Below are positions 1 through 9,095 of a stretch of DNA of 64,000 bases, one piece after another (within the stretch, counting starts at the first letter, position 1; every line of letters begins with the position of its first letter). This DNA comes from Actinomycetes bacterium (GTDB taxonomy: Bacteria > Actinomycetota > Coriobacteriia > Coriobacteriales > Eggerthellaceae). A program made the position numbers and the translations under genes. The notes beneath the pieces were generated by a model that was not told the origin of the DNA, did no database searches, and was given only the letters and a program-made list of their open reading frames with translations. The stretch is from positions 32,281 through 96,280 of the forward strand of contig JAEWQO010000138.1 in NCBI GenBank assembly GCA_023460315.1, read 5' to 3'.

Positions 1-387
1 ACTGAAGATTGGGAGACACGGAGCCAGGGGGTTATAGGCCAAAGGGGCTTCGGACATAATCCTGTACAAAACAGAAGGTCCGAAATGAGAGTAACCTACA
101 CCACAGGCCAGAAGAAAACGGCAATTCAGACTTCAGACCCATAAGAGACCTACGTCCTATTCGACCACGTTGAGGGTTCTCGGCCATCCTTCATGCCATG
201 TGCTTTTGACTGGGCAAATGGCAGGTCGCATGAAAGTCGCTCCCCTGCATGCCCGAGTCCTATGGGACAACAGCCTAATCTCTATCACTTGTTTCTGTGA
301 CCGTTTGCTATAGTTTCGCGATCATCGAATCGGTGGGCATCACCTGGCCGCTGCCCCTTGCGCCGCCAGAGGGCGTAACGCGAAAGG
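1..387. other. no confident gene
   Basis: This stretch lies downstream of recR (minus strand) and holds only short open frames with no recognisable domain. No tRNA-like cloverleaf, SRP-like motif or strong terminator could be identified. It may be the tail of something whose body lies beyond the left edge. Confidence 0.4.
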
Positions 388-984
388 TCAGAGAGGGCGC
401 CGCGCCTCAATCGCGCGACCGAGCGTCACCTCGTCGGCAAATTCGAGGTCTCCGCCAACGGGCAGGCCGCTGGCCGGTCGCGTGACGCGAATGCCAAGAG
501 GCTTGATCAGGCGGGCGAGATAGGCAGCCGTTGTTTCGCCCTCGATGTTGGGGTTTGTGGCCAACACGACTTCATCCACCTCGTCAGATGCCAAACGCTT
601 CATGAGTTCCGCAATGCGCAGGCTGTCGGGACCAATGCCCTCCATCGGAGAAAGCGCGCCTCCCAACACGTGATACACGCCCGAGAACACGGCGGTCCGC
701 TCGATGGGAGGGATGTCTCGCGGCTCGCTGACCACGCAGATGACGCGTGCGTCGCGCTTCCCTGACTGGCATATCTCACACAGGTCGCCCTCGGCGTAGT
801 TGAAACAACGCGTGCAGAAGCGCACAGAATCCTTTACTTCGACGATCGCGTCAGAAAGCCGCAATGCCGTCGCCTTGTCAGTGTTGAGTATCCAATAGGC
901 TATCCTCTGGGCTGATTTCGGTCCGATGCCCGGCAAGCGCTCAAGTTCATCGAGAAGCTTCTGTATGGAGGGTGCAGCGTGCAT
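388..984 (-). CDS. recR: recombination mediator RecR
   Basis: RecR acts with RecF and RecO to load RecA on gapped DNA in recombinational repair. The 198-aa length is normal for the family. The N-terminal helix-hairpin-helix is visible as LPGIGPKSAQRIAYW. A four-cysteine zinc motif follows (CTRC...CEIC, about residues 57-72). Then comes the Toprim segment (VVSEPRDIPPIERT through GGALSPMEGIGPD). The gene is last in the minus-strand run dnaX, ybaB, recR, a gene order conserved across bacteria. It starts 15 bp after the end of ybaB, which suggests co-transcription. The assignment is firm. Confidence 0.96.
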   Translation of the reverse strand: MHAAPSIQKLLDELERLPGIGPKSAQRIAYWILNTDKATALRLSDAIVEVKDSVRFCTRCFNYAEGDLCEICQSGKRDARVICVVSEPRDIPPIERTAVFSGVYHVLGGALSPMEGIGPDSLRIAELMKRLASDEVDEVVLATNPNIEGETTAAYLARLIKPLGIRVTRPASGLPVGGDLEFADEVTLGRAIEARRPL

Positions 985-999
985 CGAAGGTCGCCGCTC

Positions 1000-1308
1000 T
1001 TACATCAGGCCGGGAATGTTCATGCCACCCGTCGCGGCGTTCAGCCGCTGAGAGCTCAGGTCGGACACGCCTCGCAGCGCTTCGTTGACCGCGGCCAAAA
1101 CCATGTCCTGCAACATGTCGACGTCGTCGGGATCGACGGCATCCTTGTCAATGACAATGCTCTCGATGGACATATCGCCCGCAGCAACAGCCTTGACCAT
1201 GCCGCCCCCAACGGTGGCCTCGAACGTCATGTCCTTGATCTCATCCTGGGCCTTGGCAAGTTCGGCCTGCATGCGCTGCGCCTGCTTCATCATCTTCTTC
1301 ATATCCAT
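1000..1308 (-). CDS. YbaB/EbfC family nucleoid-associated protein
   Basis: Small DNA-binding protein that dimerises and coats the nucleoid. The 102-aa length fits the family. It begins with a Met-, Gln- and Lys-rich helix (MDMKKMMKQAQRMQAELAK). The conserved core follows, with the TVGGGMVKAV turn and the acidic DPDDVDMLQDMVLAAVNEA segment. It lies between dnaX and recR on the same strand with short gaps, the classic context for ybaB. A purine-rich ribosome-binding site (aggagaag) sits just upstream of the ATG. Its exact role in this organism cannot be read from the sequence. Confidence 0.93.
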   Translation of the reverse strand: MDMKKMMKQAQRMQAELAKAQDEIKDMTFEATVGGGMVKAVAAGDMSIESIVIDKDAVDPDDVDMLQDMVLAAVNEALRGVSDLSSQRLNAATGGMNIPGLM

Positions 1309-1357
1309 GGGACTTCTCCTTTTTCGTCACCAGTTGGTCCAGACCGCCTCCGACAGT

Positions 1358-3331
1358 CTACCGCACTTCTTCCACAACAACCCCATCGCCAAACCCGGCT
1401 GCCAGCGCAGCATGCAGGTCCCCATCCGGATCAGAAGGCTGCGAAGCATCTCCGGCGGGCATCGCATCGGGCATCTCGCGTGCCTGCGACACGGGATCGC
1501 GTCCGGGCTGCGGCGGCATGCTCGGAGCGGAAAATCCCTCTTCAGGAACAGGCTCGTCCTCATACGGCGGAACATCATAGGCATCGACCGGCGGCAGATC
1601 GGGCTCGGGCGCGGCAAGGACGGCAGGTGAAACGCGCGAGGGAGCGGCGAAAGTCGTCGAAGGCTGAGACGGAGCCGGGGTCTCGGCCGCTTTCGGAGAA
1701 AGGCTGCCGCCCGGGGCCTGGATGTACTGAAACGCGAGCGTCTCGCCGCACGCCTGCTGGAGGGCAAGGGAAACGGCATCCTGCACGTCAGGCTTCTGGA
1801 CGGCCTTGAACGCAAAGGTGTTCTCTGCGGGAAACTCGATGGACAGCATGCCGCCTGTCGCGTCATACCCGGCCTTCGTGTTAAGGAACAGCACGCCATA
1901 CGCCGCCTTGTTCTTCTTGAGGGCCACAAGCGTCGCCTGCCACAGACGCTGCAGCGCCGCCGGATTGCCCAAACTCTCCGCAAGCCCGCCCGACACGCGC
2001 CCAGCGCTCGGAGCAGAAACGGGATCCGCCGCCGGAACGCTTTCAGGAGCCGGCGCGGGCATCGAGGCATGATCCCCCACGCGAGCGGGATCGGATTGCG
2101 GGAGAGGCGCGGCAGCCACCGCTTCCGCCTGCGTTTCCGCGGCGACTGACGGTGCGGGAGGAGTTCCCCCCATCACGTGGGCGGAAGCAGAATACCCCGA
2201 TTCCAGCGCCTCAATGCGCTCGGCGAGCGAGACAAGCGTCAGGTCGGAGTCCGGACGCACCATGCGCGTCAGTGCTATCTCAAACGAAAGGCGCGGGTTG
2301 GTTGACGTCTTGAGCTCGGCTGACAGCTCACCAAGAACGCCCAACAGGCGCGCGAGGCGATCGGGCCCAAACCACTGCAGCTCATGCGTCAGCTGGCGCC
2401 GCGTTGCATCGTTCACCTCTAAGGCGATGTCGGCATCCGTGAGACAAAGCACGTACAGGTTCCGGACATGCTCCGCAAGATCGCGGGTGAACTGCGCCAG
2501 GTCGGCGCCCGTCTCCACGTAATCAGCCGTCCAGCGAAAACACGCAGCCGCATCACGCCGCCCGATGGCGGCCACGATCTCTGCCAGATCGCTCGTGTCG
2601 AGGCCTCCCAAGAGGCGCTCGGCCGTCTCAAGCGTGACCTTCCCTTCCCCAAACGCAATGAGCTGCTCAAGTGACGTCAGCGCGTTGCGCATGCCGCCTT
2701 CCGCCCGATGGGCGATGAGGTCAAGCGCCTCGCCCTCAAACTCCACTCCCTCCGACACGCAGATGGCACCCAAGCGCGACACGATGGACTCGGAAGAAAT
2801 ACGCCGAAAGTCGAAGCGCTGGCAGCGTGAATGGATGGTTTCGGGAACCTTCTGCGGATCGGTGGTGCACAGGATGAACACGACATGGCTCGGCGGTTCC
2901 TCCAGCGTCTTCAGTAGCGCGTTGAACGCTGCCGTCGACAACATATGGACCTCGTCGATGATGTACACTTTGCATCGTCCGCGCGTGGGCGCAAACCGCA
3001 CCCGCCCGATAATCTCCTCACGCACGTTCTCCACACCCGTGCGGCTTGCGGCATCCAACTCGTAGACGTCCGGATGCTCTCCCGCAGCAATCATTCGGCA
3101 GTCCTCGCAGGAGCCGTCCGGCTCAGGCGTCGGAGCCTTCTCGCAGAGAAGCGCCTTGGCCAAAAGACGCGCCGTGGTCGTCTTGCCGGTACCGCGCGGA
3201 CCCGTGAACAGATAGGCGTGGCTCACCTTGTCCTGTTCGATGGCGTTCCTGATCGTGCGCTCGATATGTTCCTGGCCGACAACGTCCTCGAATATCTGTG
3301 GCCTATATTTTCTGTACAGTGATTCTGCCAT
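1358..3331 (-). CDS. dnaX: DNA polymerase III gamma/tau subunit
   Basis: Clamp-loader ATPase of the replicative polymerase, 657 aa. The N-terminus carries the Walker A GPRGTGKTTTARLL (about residues 44-57), DEVHML (Walker B), and the sensor 1 and SRC motifs (IHSRCQRFDF). About 300 residues of proline- and alanine-rich linker and tau-like C-terminal domain follow. The zinc module reads CEKAPTPEPDGSCEDC, so one of the usual four cysteines is replaced, apparently by Asp; this may be a lineage trait. The gene is followed by ybaB and recR. No slippery A-run for frameshift production of gamma was noticed. Confidence 0.96.
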   Translation of the reverse strand: MAESLYRKYRPQIFEDVVGQEHIERTIRNAIEQDKVSHAYLFTGPRGTGKTTTARLLAKALLCEKAPTPEPDGSCEDCRMIAAGEHPDVYELDAASRTGVENVREEIIGRVRFAPTRGRCKVYIIDEVHMLSTAAFNALLKTLEEPPSHVVFILCTTDPQKVPETIHSRCQRFDFRRISSESIVSRLGAICVSEGVEFEGEALDLIAHRAEGGMRNALTSLEQLIAFGEGKVTLETAERLLGGLDTSDLAEIVAAIGRRDAAACFRWTADYVETGADLAQFTRDLAEHVRNLYVLCLTDADIALEVNDATRRQLTHELQWFGPDRLARLLGVLGELSAELKTSTNPRLSFEIALTRMVRPDSDLTLVSLAERIEALESGYSASAHVMGGTPPAPSVAAETQAEAVAAAPLPQSDPARVGDHASMPAPAPESVPAADPVSAPSAGRVSGGLAESLGNPAALQRLWQATLVALKKNKAAYGVLFLNTKAGYDATGGMLSIEFPAENTFAFKAVQKPDVQDAVSLALQQACGETLAFQYIQAPGGSLSPKAAETPAPSQPSTTFAAPSRVSPAVLAAPEPDLPPVDAYDVPPYEDEPVPEEGFSAPSMPPQPGRDPVSQAREMPDAMPAGDASQPSDPDGDLHAALAAGFGDGVVVEEVR

Positions 3332-3396
3332 CGTATGCGCCCACTATCCTGTCAGTCTTTCTGTCCCTTCAATCCCCGCCAATGGCTGCTTGCCCG

Positions 3397-4134
3397 CTAT
3401 TCCGCGTCGGATTCCCGCTTCGCAGGCATGCCTCGCCCGTCAACGTCCGGCATCGCGTGTGCACCCTTCGACGACGCAGCGGCAGACTTCCTCGAGCCAA
3501 GGCCGGCCTTGACGGCTCCGATGACTGCCGGCGCAACCGATATGGCCACGATGCCCAGGACGATGACCTCAAAATGATCCTGTACAAGGGGGATGCCCCC
3601 AAAGAAATATCCTGCCAGCACAAACAAGCTCACCCACGACACGCCGCCCAGCATGTTGAACAGCGTGAACTTTCCAAAATTCATATGCCCCGTGCCCGCG
3701 ACGAAAGGAGCGAACGTGCGGAAAAACGGCATGAACCGCGTGATGACGATAGTCAGCCCGCCGTATCGTGCAAAAAAGTGGTCAAGCTTTGCCATGCGCT
3801 CGGGCGTGAGGGCCTTCACCTTGCCCGAATCGATGATCCGGCTGCCGAACAGACGAGCAATCCAGTAATTCGAGGTATTGCCCAAAATCGCCGCGACATA
3901 GAACACCACGAGCGTCGCCCCGATGTTCAGGCCGCCGCCATCGGCCGAGAACACTCCTGCGGCAAACAGCAGCGAATCACCCGGCAGGAACGGAAAGAAC
4001 ACAAGCCCCGTCTCGACAAACACGATGAGGAAGAGCGGGGAATACACCCAAAGTGGCCCGAGCGCAACGATCCATCCCGCAATGGCTCCGCGCGGATCAG
4101 AAAGCAGCGTGACGAAAAAGTTGATGATATCCAT
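3397..4134 (-). CDS. DedA family membrane protein
   Basis: Polytopic inner-membrane protein of the DedA/SNARE-associated family, linked to membrane homeostasis and undecaprenyl-phosphate or lipid flipping. Family hallmarks are visible: ETGLVFFPFLPGDSLLF, the re-entrant-type segment, and FFARYGGLTIVITRFMPFFRTFAPFVAGTG, which holds the conserved FxRhxPhxRthhP signature. Several hydrophobic segments are present, with a basic Ser/Ala-rich cytoplasmic tail. The start is placed at 4134 (MDIINFF). The frame stays open to 4260, but that extension runs through the SRP RNA gene and is not protein-like. It sits between ffs and dnaX on the same strand. Confidence 0.9.
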   Translation of the reverse strand: MDIINFFVTLLSDPRGAIAGWIVALGPLWVYSPLFLIVFVETGLVFFPFLPGDSLLFAAGVFSADGGGLNIGATLVVFYVAAILGNTSNYWIARLFGSRIIDSGKVKALTPERMAKLDHFFARYGGLTIVITRFMPFFRTFAPFVAGTGHMNFGKFTLFNMLGGVSWVSLFVLAGYFFGGIPLVQDHFEVIVLGIVAISVAPAVIGAVKAGLGSRKSAAASSKGAHAMPDVDGRGMPAKRESDAE

Positions 4135-4163
4135 AGCATCCTTGAATCGAGCACATATACAAA

Positions 4164-4270
4164 AGTATCCCGGATAGGCAGGGGCGCTCGCCAGCGGTCC
4201 CTTATGGCTGCTTCCTTCCGGACCTGACCAGGTTCGGAACATGGTGCCGCCCCGGCCCATCCGGGATACT
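4164..4270 (-). ncRNA. ffs: signal recognition particle RNA, small bacterial type
   Basis: The minus strand holds the near-invariant SRP domain IV core (reading GGTCAGGTCCGGAAGGAAGC, at about 4208-4230). The ends pair perfectly: 4164-4175 is the reverse complement of 4259-4270, giving a 12-bp closing stem. The length of about 107 nt matches the 4.5S-type RNA without an Alu domain. SRP RNA binds Ffh and targets nascent membrane proteins. It lies upstream of dedA and dnaX on the same strand. Exact processed ends may differ by a few bases. Confidence 0.93.
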
Positions 4271-4357
4271 CAGAATCGTAACCGTTTCAGTATAGACGAC
4301 TCTCCACGTTTCTGCGGGCGCCCCGCTTCTGAAGCAACTAAATGTCCACAGACACCG

Positions 4358-5002
4358 TCACGGCGCCGCGACCATCGTCGCAAGGTTCCTGTCCTGCAGA
4401 ATGCCGTTCACTCCGACAAGCGTTGCCGCGCTCGCAACGGCCGACAGATCTTCAAGCGGTATCTCCGAGTCAGTGAGAAGCCACCTTCTATACACCGCCA
4501 GCAATCCCGCGATAAAGAACGACACGCAGTAGCCGAGGTAGGGTCCCATCGCGCCCAGTCCCAGGCCATCGTCCTCTATCAGGGCGTCGGTCAGAGGCCC
4601 TTCTATCTTTTTCAGGATGACGTCAGCTGAGACATGCTCAGCCATGCGCTTGGTTTGGGAGAGGTTCTGAGCAAGCCCGACGCTCAGTCTCGAGAACAGG
4701 TCGGCGACATCCACGCGCCCGCCCCCGAAAAAGGCATCCTCTCGCAAGATGGCGAGCAAACGCTCCGCCTCCTCATGTATCAGCTCGTCCACAACATCGT
4801 CGACCGATCCGTAATGAAGATAGAATGTCTTCCGGTCGATGTCAGCTTCACGCGCGATGGCGGCAACGGTGATCTTCTCGTAGTCGCATTCCTGGACAAG
4901 CTCCATGAAGGCTGCGCGTATCGCCTTCTTTGTGCGCACAACTCGACGATCAGCGGCCCGTCGACTCCCCCCCTCGCACCTTTTCATGGCAATGCGCCCC
5001 AA
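4358..5002 (-). CDS. TetR/AcrR family transcriptional regulator
   Basis: 214 aa. The N-terminal TetR helix-turn-helix is clear (AIRAAFMELVQECDYEKITVAAIAREADIDRKTFYLHYGSVDDVV, about residues 28-72). A helical ligand/dimerisation domain follows, ending in a hydrophobic YCVSFFIAGLLAVYRRWL segment like those of DhaS-type TetR proteins. The gene is divergent from the radical SAM gene at 5132. The shared 129-bp spacer contains a promoter and a 22-bp near-palindrome that is a good candidate operator. It probably represses the radical SAM gene; the inducer is unknown. Confidence 0.9.
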   Translation of the reverse strand: MGRIAMKRCEGGSRRAADRRVVRTKKAIRAAFMELVQECDYEKITVAAIAREADIDRKTFYLHYGSVDDVVDELIHEEAERLLAILREDAFFGGGRVDVADLFSRLSVGLAQNLSQTKRMAEHVSADVILKKIEGPLTDALIEDDGLGLGAMGPYLGYCVSFFIAGLLAVYRRWLLTDSEIPLEDLSAVASAATLVGVNGILQDRNLATMVAAP

Positions 5003-5049
5003 TCCTCTTCAATGCGTGGCATAAACCGCGTTTGATACCGAACTGGCAA

Positions 5050-5077
5050 TTGTCTTTAAACTGACCCTTACTATAAT
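5050..5077 (+). promoter_or_regulatory. candidate sigma-70-type promoter for the radical SAM gene
   Basis: TTGTCT at 5050-5055 and TATAAT at 5072-5077 are separated by 16 bp. They lie about 55 bp upstream of the radical SAM start codon. The -10 box is a consensus match, and the downstream palindrome would cover the region just after the predicted transcription start. Confidence 0.65.
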
Positions 5078-5090
5078 CGTCGTAAGATAT

Positions 5091-5112
5091 TTATTCAACA
5101 TATGTAGAATAA
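5091..5112. promoter_or_regulatory. 22-bp near-palindrome, probable TetR operator
   Basis: The half-sites TTATTCAACAT (5091-5101) and ATGTAGAATAA (5102-5112) are reverse complements except at one position. The dyad starts 13 bp after the -10 box, where a bound repressor would block transcription of the radical SAM gene at 5132. That the neighbouring TetR protein binds here is inferred from position and symmetry. Confidence 0.65.
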
Positions 5113-5131
5113 AAAGCGAGAAAGGTGAGCG

Positions 5132-6595
5132 ATGAAAGCAACTGAGCAAATCAAACGCGCCGCACTCGAAAAGACCCTTGACTACTTCTTGGAAGATCCC
5201 GAACCCCGCGCCACCAAGATCATGGGATTGCTGGACAAAGTCGCGCCTTCAGACCTCTTTCCCAGCCAGCGCCTCGCCTTTCGAAACGCCCTCGACGAGA
5301 AGAACAACTGGTATCAGCTCATCATGCGCCTGCTGGAACTCAACCCCGCCGTGCGCAACGATCTGATAAAAACGTTTCTCATCGACGGCAACCTTTTGGC
5401 TTGGCCCAGGCAGGAGGCCATGCGTGAGAAATATCAGTGCAACATTCCTTGGGCCATCCTCATGGATCCCACAAGCGCCTGCAACCTCCATTGCACGGGA
5501 TGCTGGGCCGCGGAATACGGCCACCGCGAAAACCTGAGCTACGACGAGTTGGACTCCATCATCAATCAAGGGACCGAGCTGGGAACCCATGTGTACATCT
5601 ACACAGGAGGAGAGCCCCTCGTACGCAAGAAGGACATCATCGCGCTTTGCGCAGCGCACCCGGACTGCTCGTTTCTCTCGTTCACCAACGCCACGCTCAT
5701 CGACGAAGACTTCTGCCAAGACCTGCTTCGCGTGAAAAACTTCATTCCGGCCATCAGCGTGGAGGGTTTCGAGGAAGCCACCGACGCCCGCCGAGGAGAG
5801 GGGACATACGCCAAGGTCGAAAGTGCCATGGGCCTGCTCAAGCAGCACGGGCTGCCGTTTGGCGTGTCGTGTTGCTACACGAGCAAAAACGCAAGTTCGA
5901 TAGCGTCCGAAGAATTCTTTGACTGGATGATCGGACAGGGCGTGCTGTTCGCGTGGATATTCACCTACATGCCCGTTGGCGTAGCCTCGCCCACCGAGCT
6001 CATGGTCAAGGCCAATCAGCGCGAGCACCTTTATCATTTCGTTCGCGAAATGCGAGACAAGAAGCCGCTTTTCACCCTTGACTTTCAGAATGACGGCGAA
6101 TTCGTCGGCGGCTGCATCGCCGGAGGACGGCGTTACCTGCACATCAATGCCGCAGGTGACGTGGAACCCTGCGTCTTCGCCCATTACGCCAATGCAAACA
6201 TACGCGACGTGTCGTTGATCGACGCGCTGCGCTCTCCCATTTTCATGGCTTATTACGAGAACCAGCCGTTCAATGACAACTTTTTGCGTCCTTGCCCCAT
6301 CTTGGAAAACCAAGGCGTCTTGGCTGACTTGGTGGAAGCGGCGGGAGCCACATCAACCGACCTGCAAGAACAAGAAAGCGCCCGTGCGCTCTGCGACAAG
6401 TGCACACGCTCGATCAGCGAGTGGACCCCCGTCGCAGAGCATCTCTGGACCAATCCCGCCGACCCGCTGCACGAAAAGCGCCAAGATGTCGGGCAGGGCA
6501 TGGCCGACACGGACAAGAAAAAGCTCGATCGAATGAACCGCCAGCGGCACGCAGTCGAATCGAGCCCGACCACCAAGGACAAGCCGGCAGCCTGA
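5132..6595 (+). CDS. radical SAM protein with C-terminal cysteine cluster
   Basis: 487-aa radical SAM enzyme. The 4Fe-4S/SAM motif is CNLHCTGC (CxxxCxxC, about residues 117-124), followed by the glycine-rich TGGEPL. Downstream cysteines occur in GGCIAGGRRYLHINAAGD...EPCVF, FLRPCPILEN and ALCDKCTRSI, suggesting a SPASM/twitch-like region with auxiliary clusters. The start has an upstream gaaaggtgag ribosome-binding site. The substrate cannot be deduced. The gene stands alone downstream of a TetR-controlled promoter and ends before a strong hairpin terminator. The last 40 residues are polar and low in complexity. Confidence 0.85.
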   Translation: MKATEQIKRAALEKTLDYFLEDPEPRATKIMGLLDKVAPSDLFPSQRLAFRNALDEKNNWYQLIMRLLELNPAVRNDLIKTFLIDGNLLAWPRQEAMREKYQCNIPWAILMDPTSACNLHCTGCWAAEYGHRENLSYDELDSIINQGTELGTHVYIYTGGEPLVRKKDIIALCAAHPDCSFLSFTNATLIDEDFCQDLLRVKNFIPAISVEGFEEATDARRGEGTYAKVESAMGLLKQHGLPFGVSCCYTSKNASSIASEEFFDWMIGQGVLFAWIFTYMPVGVASPTELMVKANQREHLYHFVREMRDKKPLFTLDFQNDGEFVGGCIAGGRRYLHINAAGDVEPCVFAHYANANIRDVSLIDALRSPIFMAYYENQPFNDNFLRPCPILENQGVLADLVEAAGATSTDLQEQESARALCDKCTRSISEWTPVAEHLWTNPADPLHEKRQDVGQGMADTDKKKLDRMNRQRHAVESSPTTKDKPAA

Positions 6596-6680
6596 CCCCA
6601 GGTCCGACCTTCCCGAAGCGCATGATGACGCGCCCCAGCTGCACGCTTTGGGAAGCAGCCCTCGCCCCAAAAACCTCAAC

Positions 6681-6716
6681 AGCCCTGCCGATGTCCTTTC
6701 AGACATCGGCAGGGCT
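6681..6716 (+). terminator. rho-independent-type hairpin after the radical SAM gene
   Basis: The arms at 6681-6695 (AGCCCTGCCGATGTC) and 6702-6716 are perfect 15-bp complements around a 6-nt loop. The following T-tract is weak (gtct). It lies between convergent genes and could serve the radical SAM gene on the plus strand and aspS on the minus strand. Confidence 0.8.
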
Positions 6717-6754
6717 GTCTCACGCAACCGGGAATCGAGTCCCCGTCACGACCC

Positions 6755-8533
6755 TCAAAGGGTACGCAGACTTACGTCCTTGAGCTGACGGCCCGTCACC
6801 GCGCTCGGAGCGCCCGTCATCGGATCGCTGGCACTGCTCGTCTTCGGGAAGGCAATGACGTCGCGAATGGACTGCTTGCCCGCCAGAAGCATGACGAGGC
6901 GGTCAAGGCCCAGTGCAATTCCACCATGCGGCGGGGCACCGAGCTCAAGCGCATGGATGAGATGGCCGAACTTCTCGTCTATCTCTTCGTCAGAAAGGCC
7001 CAGGCGACGAAGCACCCGGCGCTGCATGTCGGCGTTGTGGATGCGGATGGTGCCACCTCCGGCTTCAAAGCCATCCATGACCAGGTCATAGGAATAGCTG
7101 CCACACTCGAGGGGAGCATCCTCTATCTTGTCGACGTCCTCGAGGCGTATCTGGGTGAACGGATGATGCTCCGCCGCATAACGCTTTTCGGTCTCGTCAT
7201 ATCGGAACATAGGGAAGTTCACCACCCAGAGGAGGTTGTGCCCTTTGCGCGGGATGCCGAGCGCTTCGGCCATGTGCAGGCGCAGGGCGCTCAGCACGGC
7301 ATTCGCAACCTCTCGCTCGTCGGCTGCGAACAGCAGGAGGTCTCCCGGTTCCACCTCCATGGCCTTCTTCAGCTCGGCGAACTCCTCCTCGCTGAAGAAC
7401 TTGATGATTGGGCTCTTCTCTTTTCCCTCGGTCGTGAAGGCGATCCACGCCATGCCTTTCGCGCCGTTGGCGGCAGCGATGTCCGCAAGCTTCTCAACCT
7501 CGCCGCGGCTCCAGTCGCCCGCGCCCTTCGCGTTGATGGCCTTGACCACACCTCCGGATTGCGCGACGCTCGAAAACACCTTGAACCCGGTGTTCTTCAC
7601 GATGTCGGTGATGTCCTGAAGCTCCATGCCAAAGCGGGTGTCGGGACGGTCACAGCCAAAACGCTCCATAGCCTCGGCATAGGGCATGCGCGGCAAGGGA
7701 AAGGGATGCTCGACGCCAACGGCAGACAGCACCTCGGCCATGACATCTTCCATGAGGCTCAGGACATCCTGCTCCTCGACGAAGCTCATCTCGATATCAA
7801 CCTGGGTGAACTCAGGCTGGCGGTCAGCCCTTAGATCCTCGTCGCGAAAACAGCGGGCGATCTGATAATACCGCTCGATGCCTCCCACCATGAGCATCTG
7901 CTTGAACTGCTGGGGGCTTTGGGGCAGCGCGTAGAACTTGCCCGGATTCGGGCGGCTCGGCACGATGTAGTCACGTGCGCCCTCTGGCGTGGAATTGGCC
8001 AGGATAGGCGTCTCGACCTCAAGAAAGCCTCGCTCGTTGAGCGCCTGGCGCATGGCTTGGGCCACCGTGTGGCGCAGATGCAGGGCCTCGAACATCTCGG
8101 GGCGGCGGATGTCGAGATAGCGCCACTTCATGCGCGTGATCTCGTCGGTCTCAATACCGTCCTCAATGGAAAAGGGCGGAGTGACTGACGTGTTCAAGAC
8201 CTCGACCGAGCTTGCCAGCACCTCGATGTCGCCCGTGTCCATGGCGGGGTTCACGCTCTCGGCGCCTCGCGAGCGCACCGTGCCTGCAATCATGAGCACG
8301 TATTCGCGTCCCACATGCTCGGCCTTGGCAAAGTCCTCGGCGCTCACGCAGTCGGGATCGACGACAACCTGCGTGTATCCCGCACGGTCGCGCAGATCGA
8401 TGAAGATGAGGCCGCCATGGTCGCGGTTGTGCCATGCCCATCCGGTCAGCACGACCGCACGGTCGACATCGTCTTTCCGCAACTCTCCGCAGGTGGCGGT
8501 GTGCATGCAGTACTCGTTTTTAAAATCTGCCAT
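6755..8533 (-). CDS. aspS: aspartyl-tRNA synthetase
   Basis: Class II synthetase charging tRNA-Asp (possibly also tRNA-Asn), 592 aa from the chosen start. The N-terminal OB-fold anticodon domain is visible (VVLTGWAWHNRDHGGLIFIDLRD). Motif 2 is seen around FRDEDLRADRQPEFTQVD. A bacterial-type GAD insertion follows, then motif 3 GGIALGLDRLVMLL. The frame extends to 8725, but those 64 residues resemble no AspRS, so ATG 8533 (MADFKNEYC) is preferred. It follows hisS in the same direction across a 562-bp gap. Confidence 0.95.
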   Translation of the reverse strand: MADFKNEYCMHTATCGELRKDDVDRAVVLTGWAWHNRDHGGLIFIDLRDRAGYTQVVVDPDCVSAEDFAKAEHVGREYVLMIAGTVRSRGAESVNPAMDTGDIEVLASSVEVLNTSVTPPFSIEDGIETDEITRMKWRYLDIRRPEMFEALHLRHTVAQAMRQALNERGFLEVETPILANSTPEGARDYIVPSRPNPGKFYALPQSPQQFKQMLMVGGIERYYQIARCFRDEDLRADRQPEFTQVDIEMSFVEEQDVLSLMEDVMAEVLSAVGVEHPFPLPRMPYAEAMERFGCDRPDTRFGMELQDITDIVKNTGFKVFSSVAQSGGVVKAINAKGAGDWSRGEVEKLADIAAANGAKGMAWIAFTTEGKEKSPIIKFFSEEEFAELKKAMEVEPGDLLLFAADEREVANAVLSALRLHMAEALGIPRKGHNLLWVVNFPMFRYDETEKRYAAEHHPFTQIRLEDVDKIEDAPLECGSYSYDLVMDGFEAGGGTIRIHNADMQRRVLRRLGLSDEEIDEKFGHLIHALELGAPPHGGIALGLDRLVMLLAGKQSIRDVIAFPKTSSASDPMTGAPSAVTGRQLKDVSLRTL

Positions 8534-9095
8534 AGCGCTTGTCTGTCTCCTTGCTAGCGATGCCGTCGACCGGTTCGCGACGGCGCGTTCCCCTCCGTGC
8601 AGAAACGGCGGAATTCTCTTAAACGGGGCCATTGTACGACATCCCGTCGTGCTTCGCCGAAGAACGGGCAGGTTTTCACGCACAAACCGCACCTGATGAA
8701 CGCCGAAAGGAAGCCTTTGCAGCAACGCACGTCCCTCCCTTTGGGGAAAAGGGAGGGACGTGCCTGCAGGCGGCGATCGCGTGACATGGCCAGCACGAGA
8801 AACGGCATCCGGCGGCGGCAGGCACGGGTCAAACGGGCGGGCGGCACCCTTGGGGGGAACCCCCCGGAAAACCGTCGCACGCCGGTGCAGGAAGTGTCCT
8901 CAGGCAGGCATGGCATAAGGACATCGCAAGGAAACGGCAGGAAGGAGGATGAGATGCGTCGAGACCGCAGAAAGCGGTCTCGAACTGGACGAGTGAAACG
9001 AGAGGGATCGAGAGGGGTTCGATCGATCGTTTCCGCAGCGTCAATAATAGAAAACTCTTTATCCTTTGTCAAGGATAAATTACTCTGACACGCGG
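8534..9095. other. 562-bp hisS-aspS intergenic region with two strong hairpins
   Basis: No credible gene is present. A 10-bp perfect stem with a short loop lies at 8959-8983 (TCGAGACCGC and its complement), just downstream of hisS, as expected for a terminator. A second stem lies at about 8737-8771, where gcacgtccctccc pairs with gggagggacgtgc, about 200 bp upstream of aspS on the minus strand. The length and structure suggest a regulated aspS leader, but no confident T-box motif could be recognised. Confidence 0.5.

Noticed and set aside
5249..6313. 354-aa minus-strand frame opposite the radical SAM gene
   Set aside because: No family features, and the plus strand encodes a clear radical SAM protein.
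8821..8880. Possible T-box element in the aspS leader (minus strand AAGGGTGCCGCC)
   Set aside because: The core UGGN motif and the matching specifier stem were not found. The similarity is too short.
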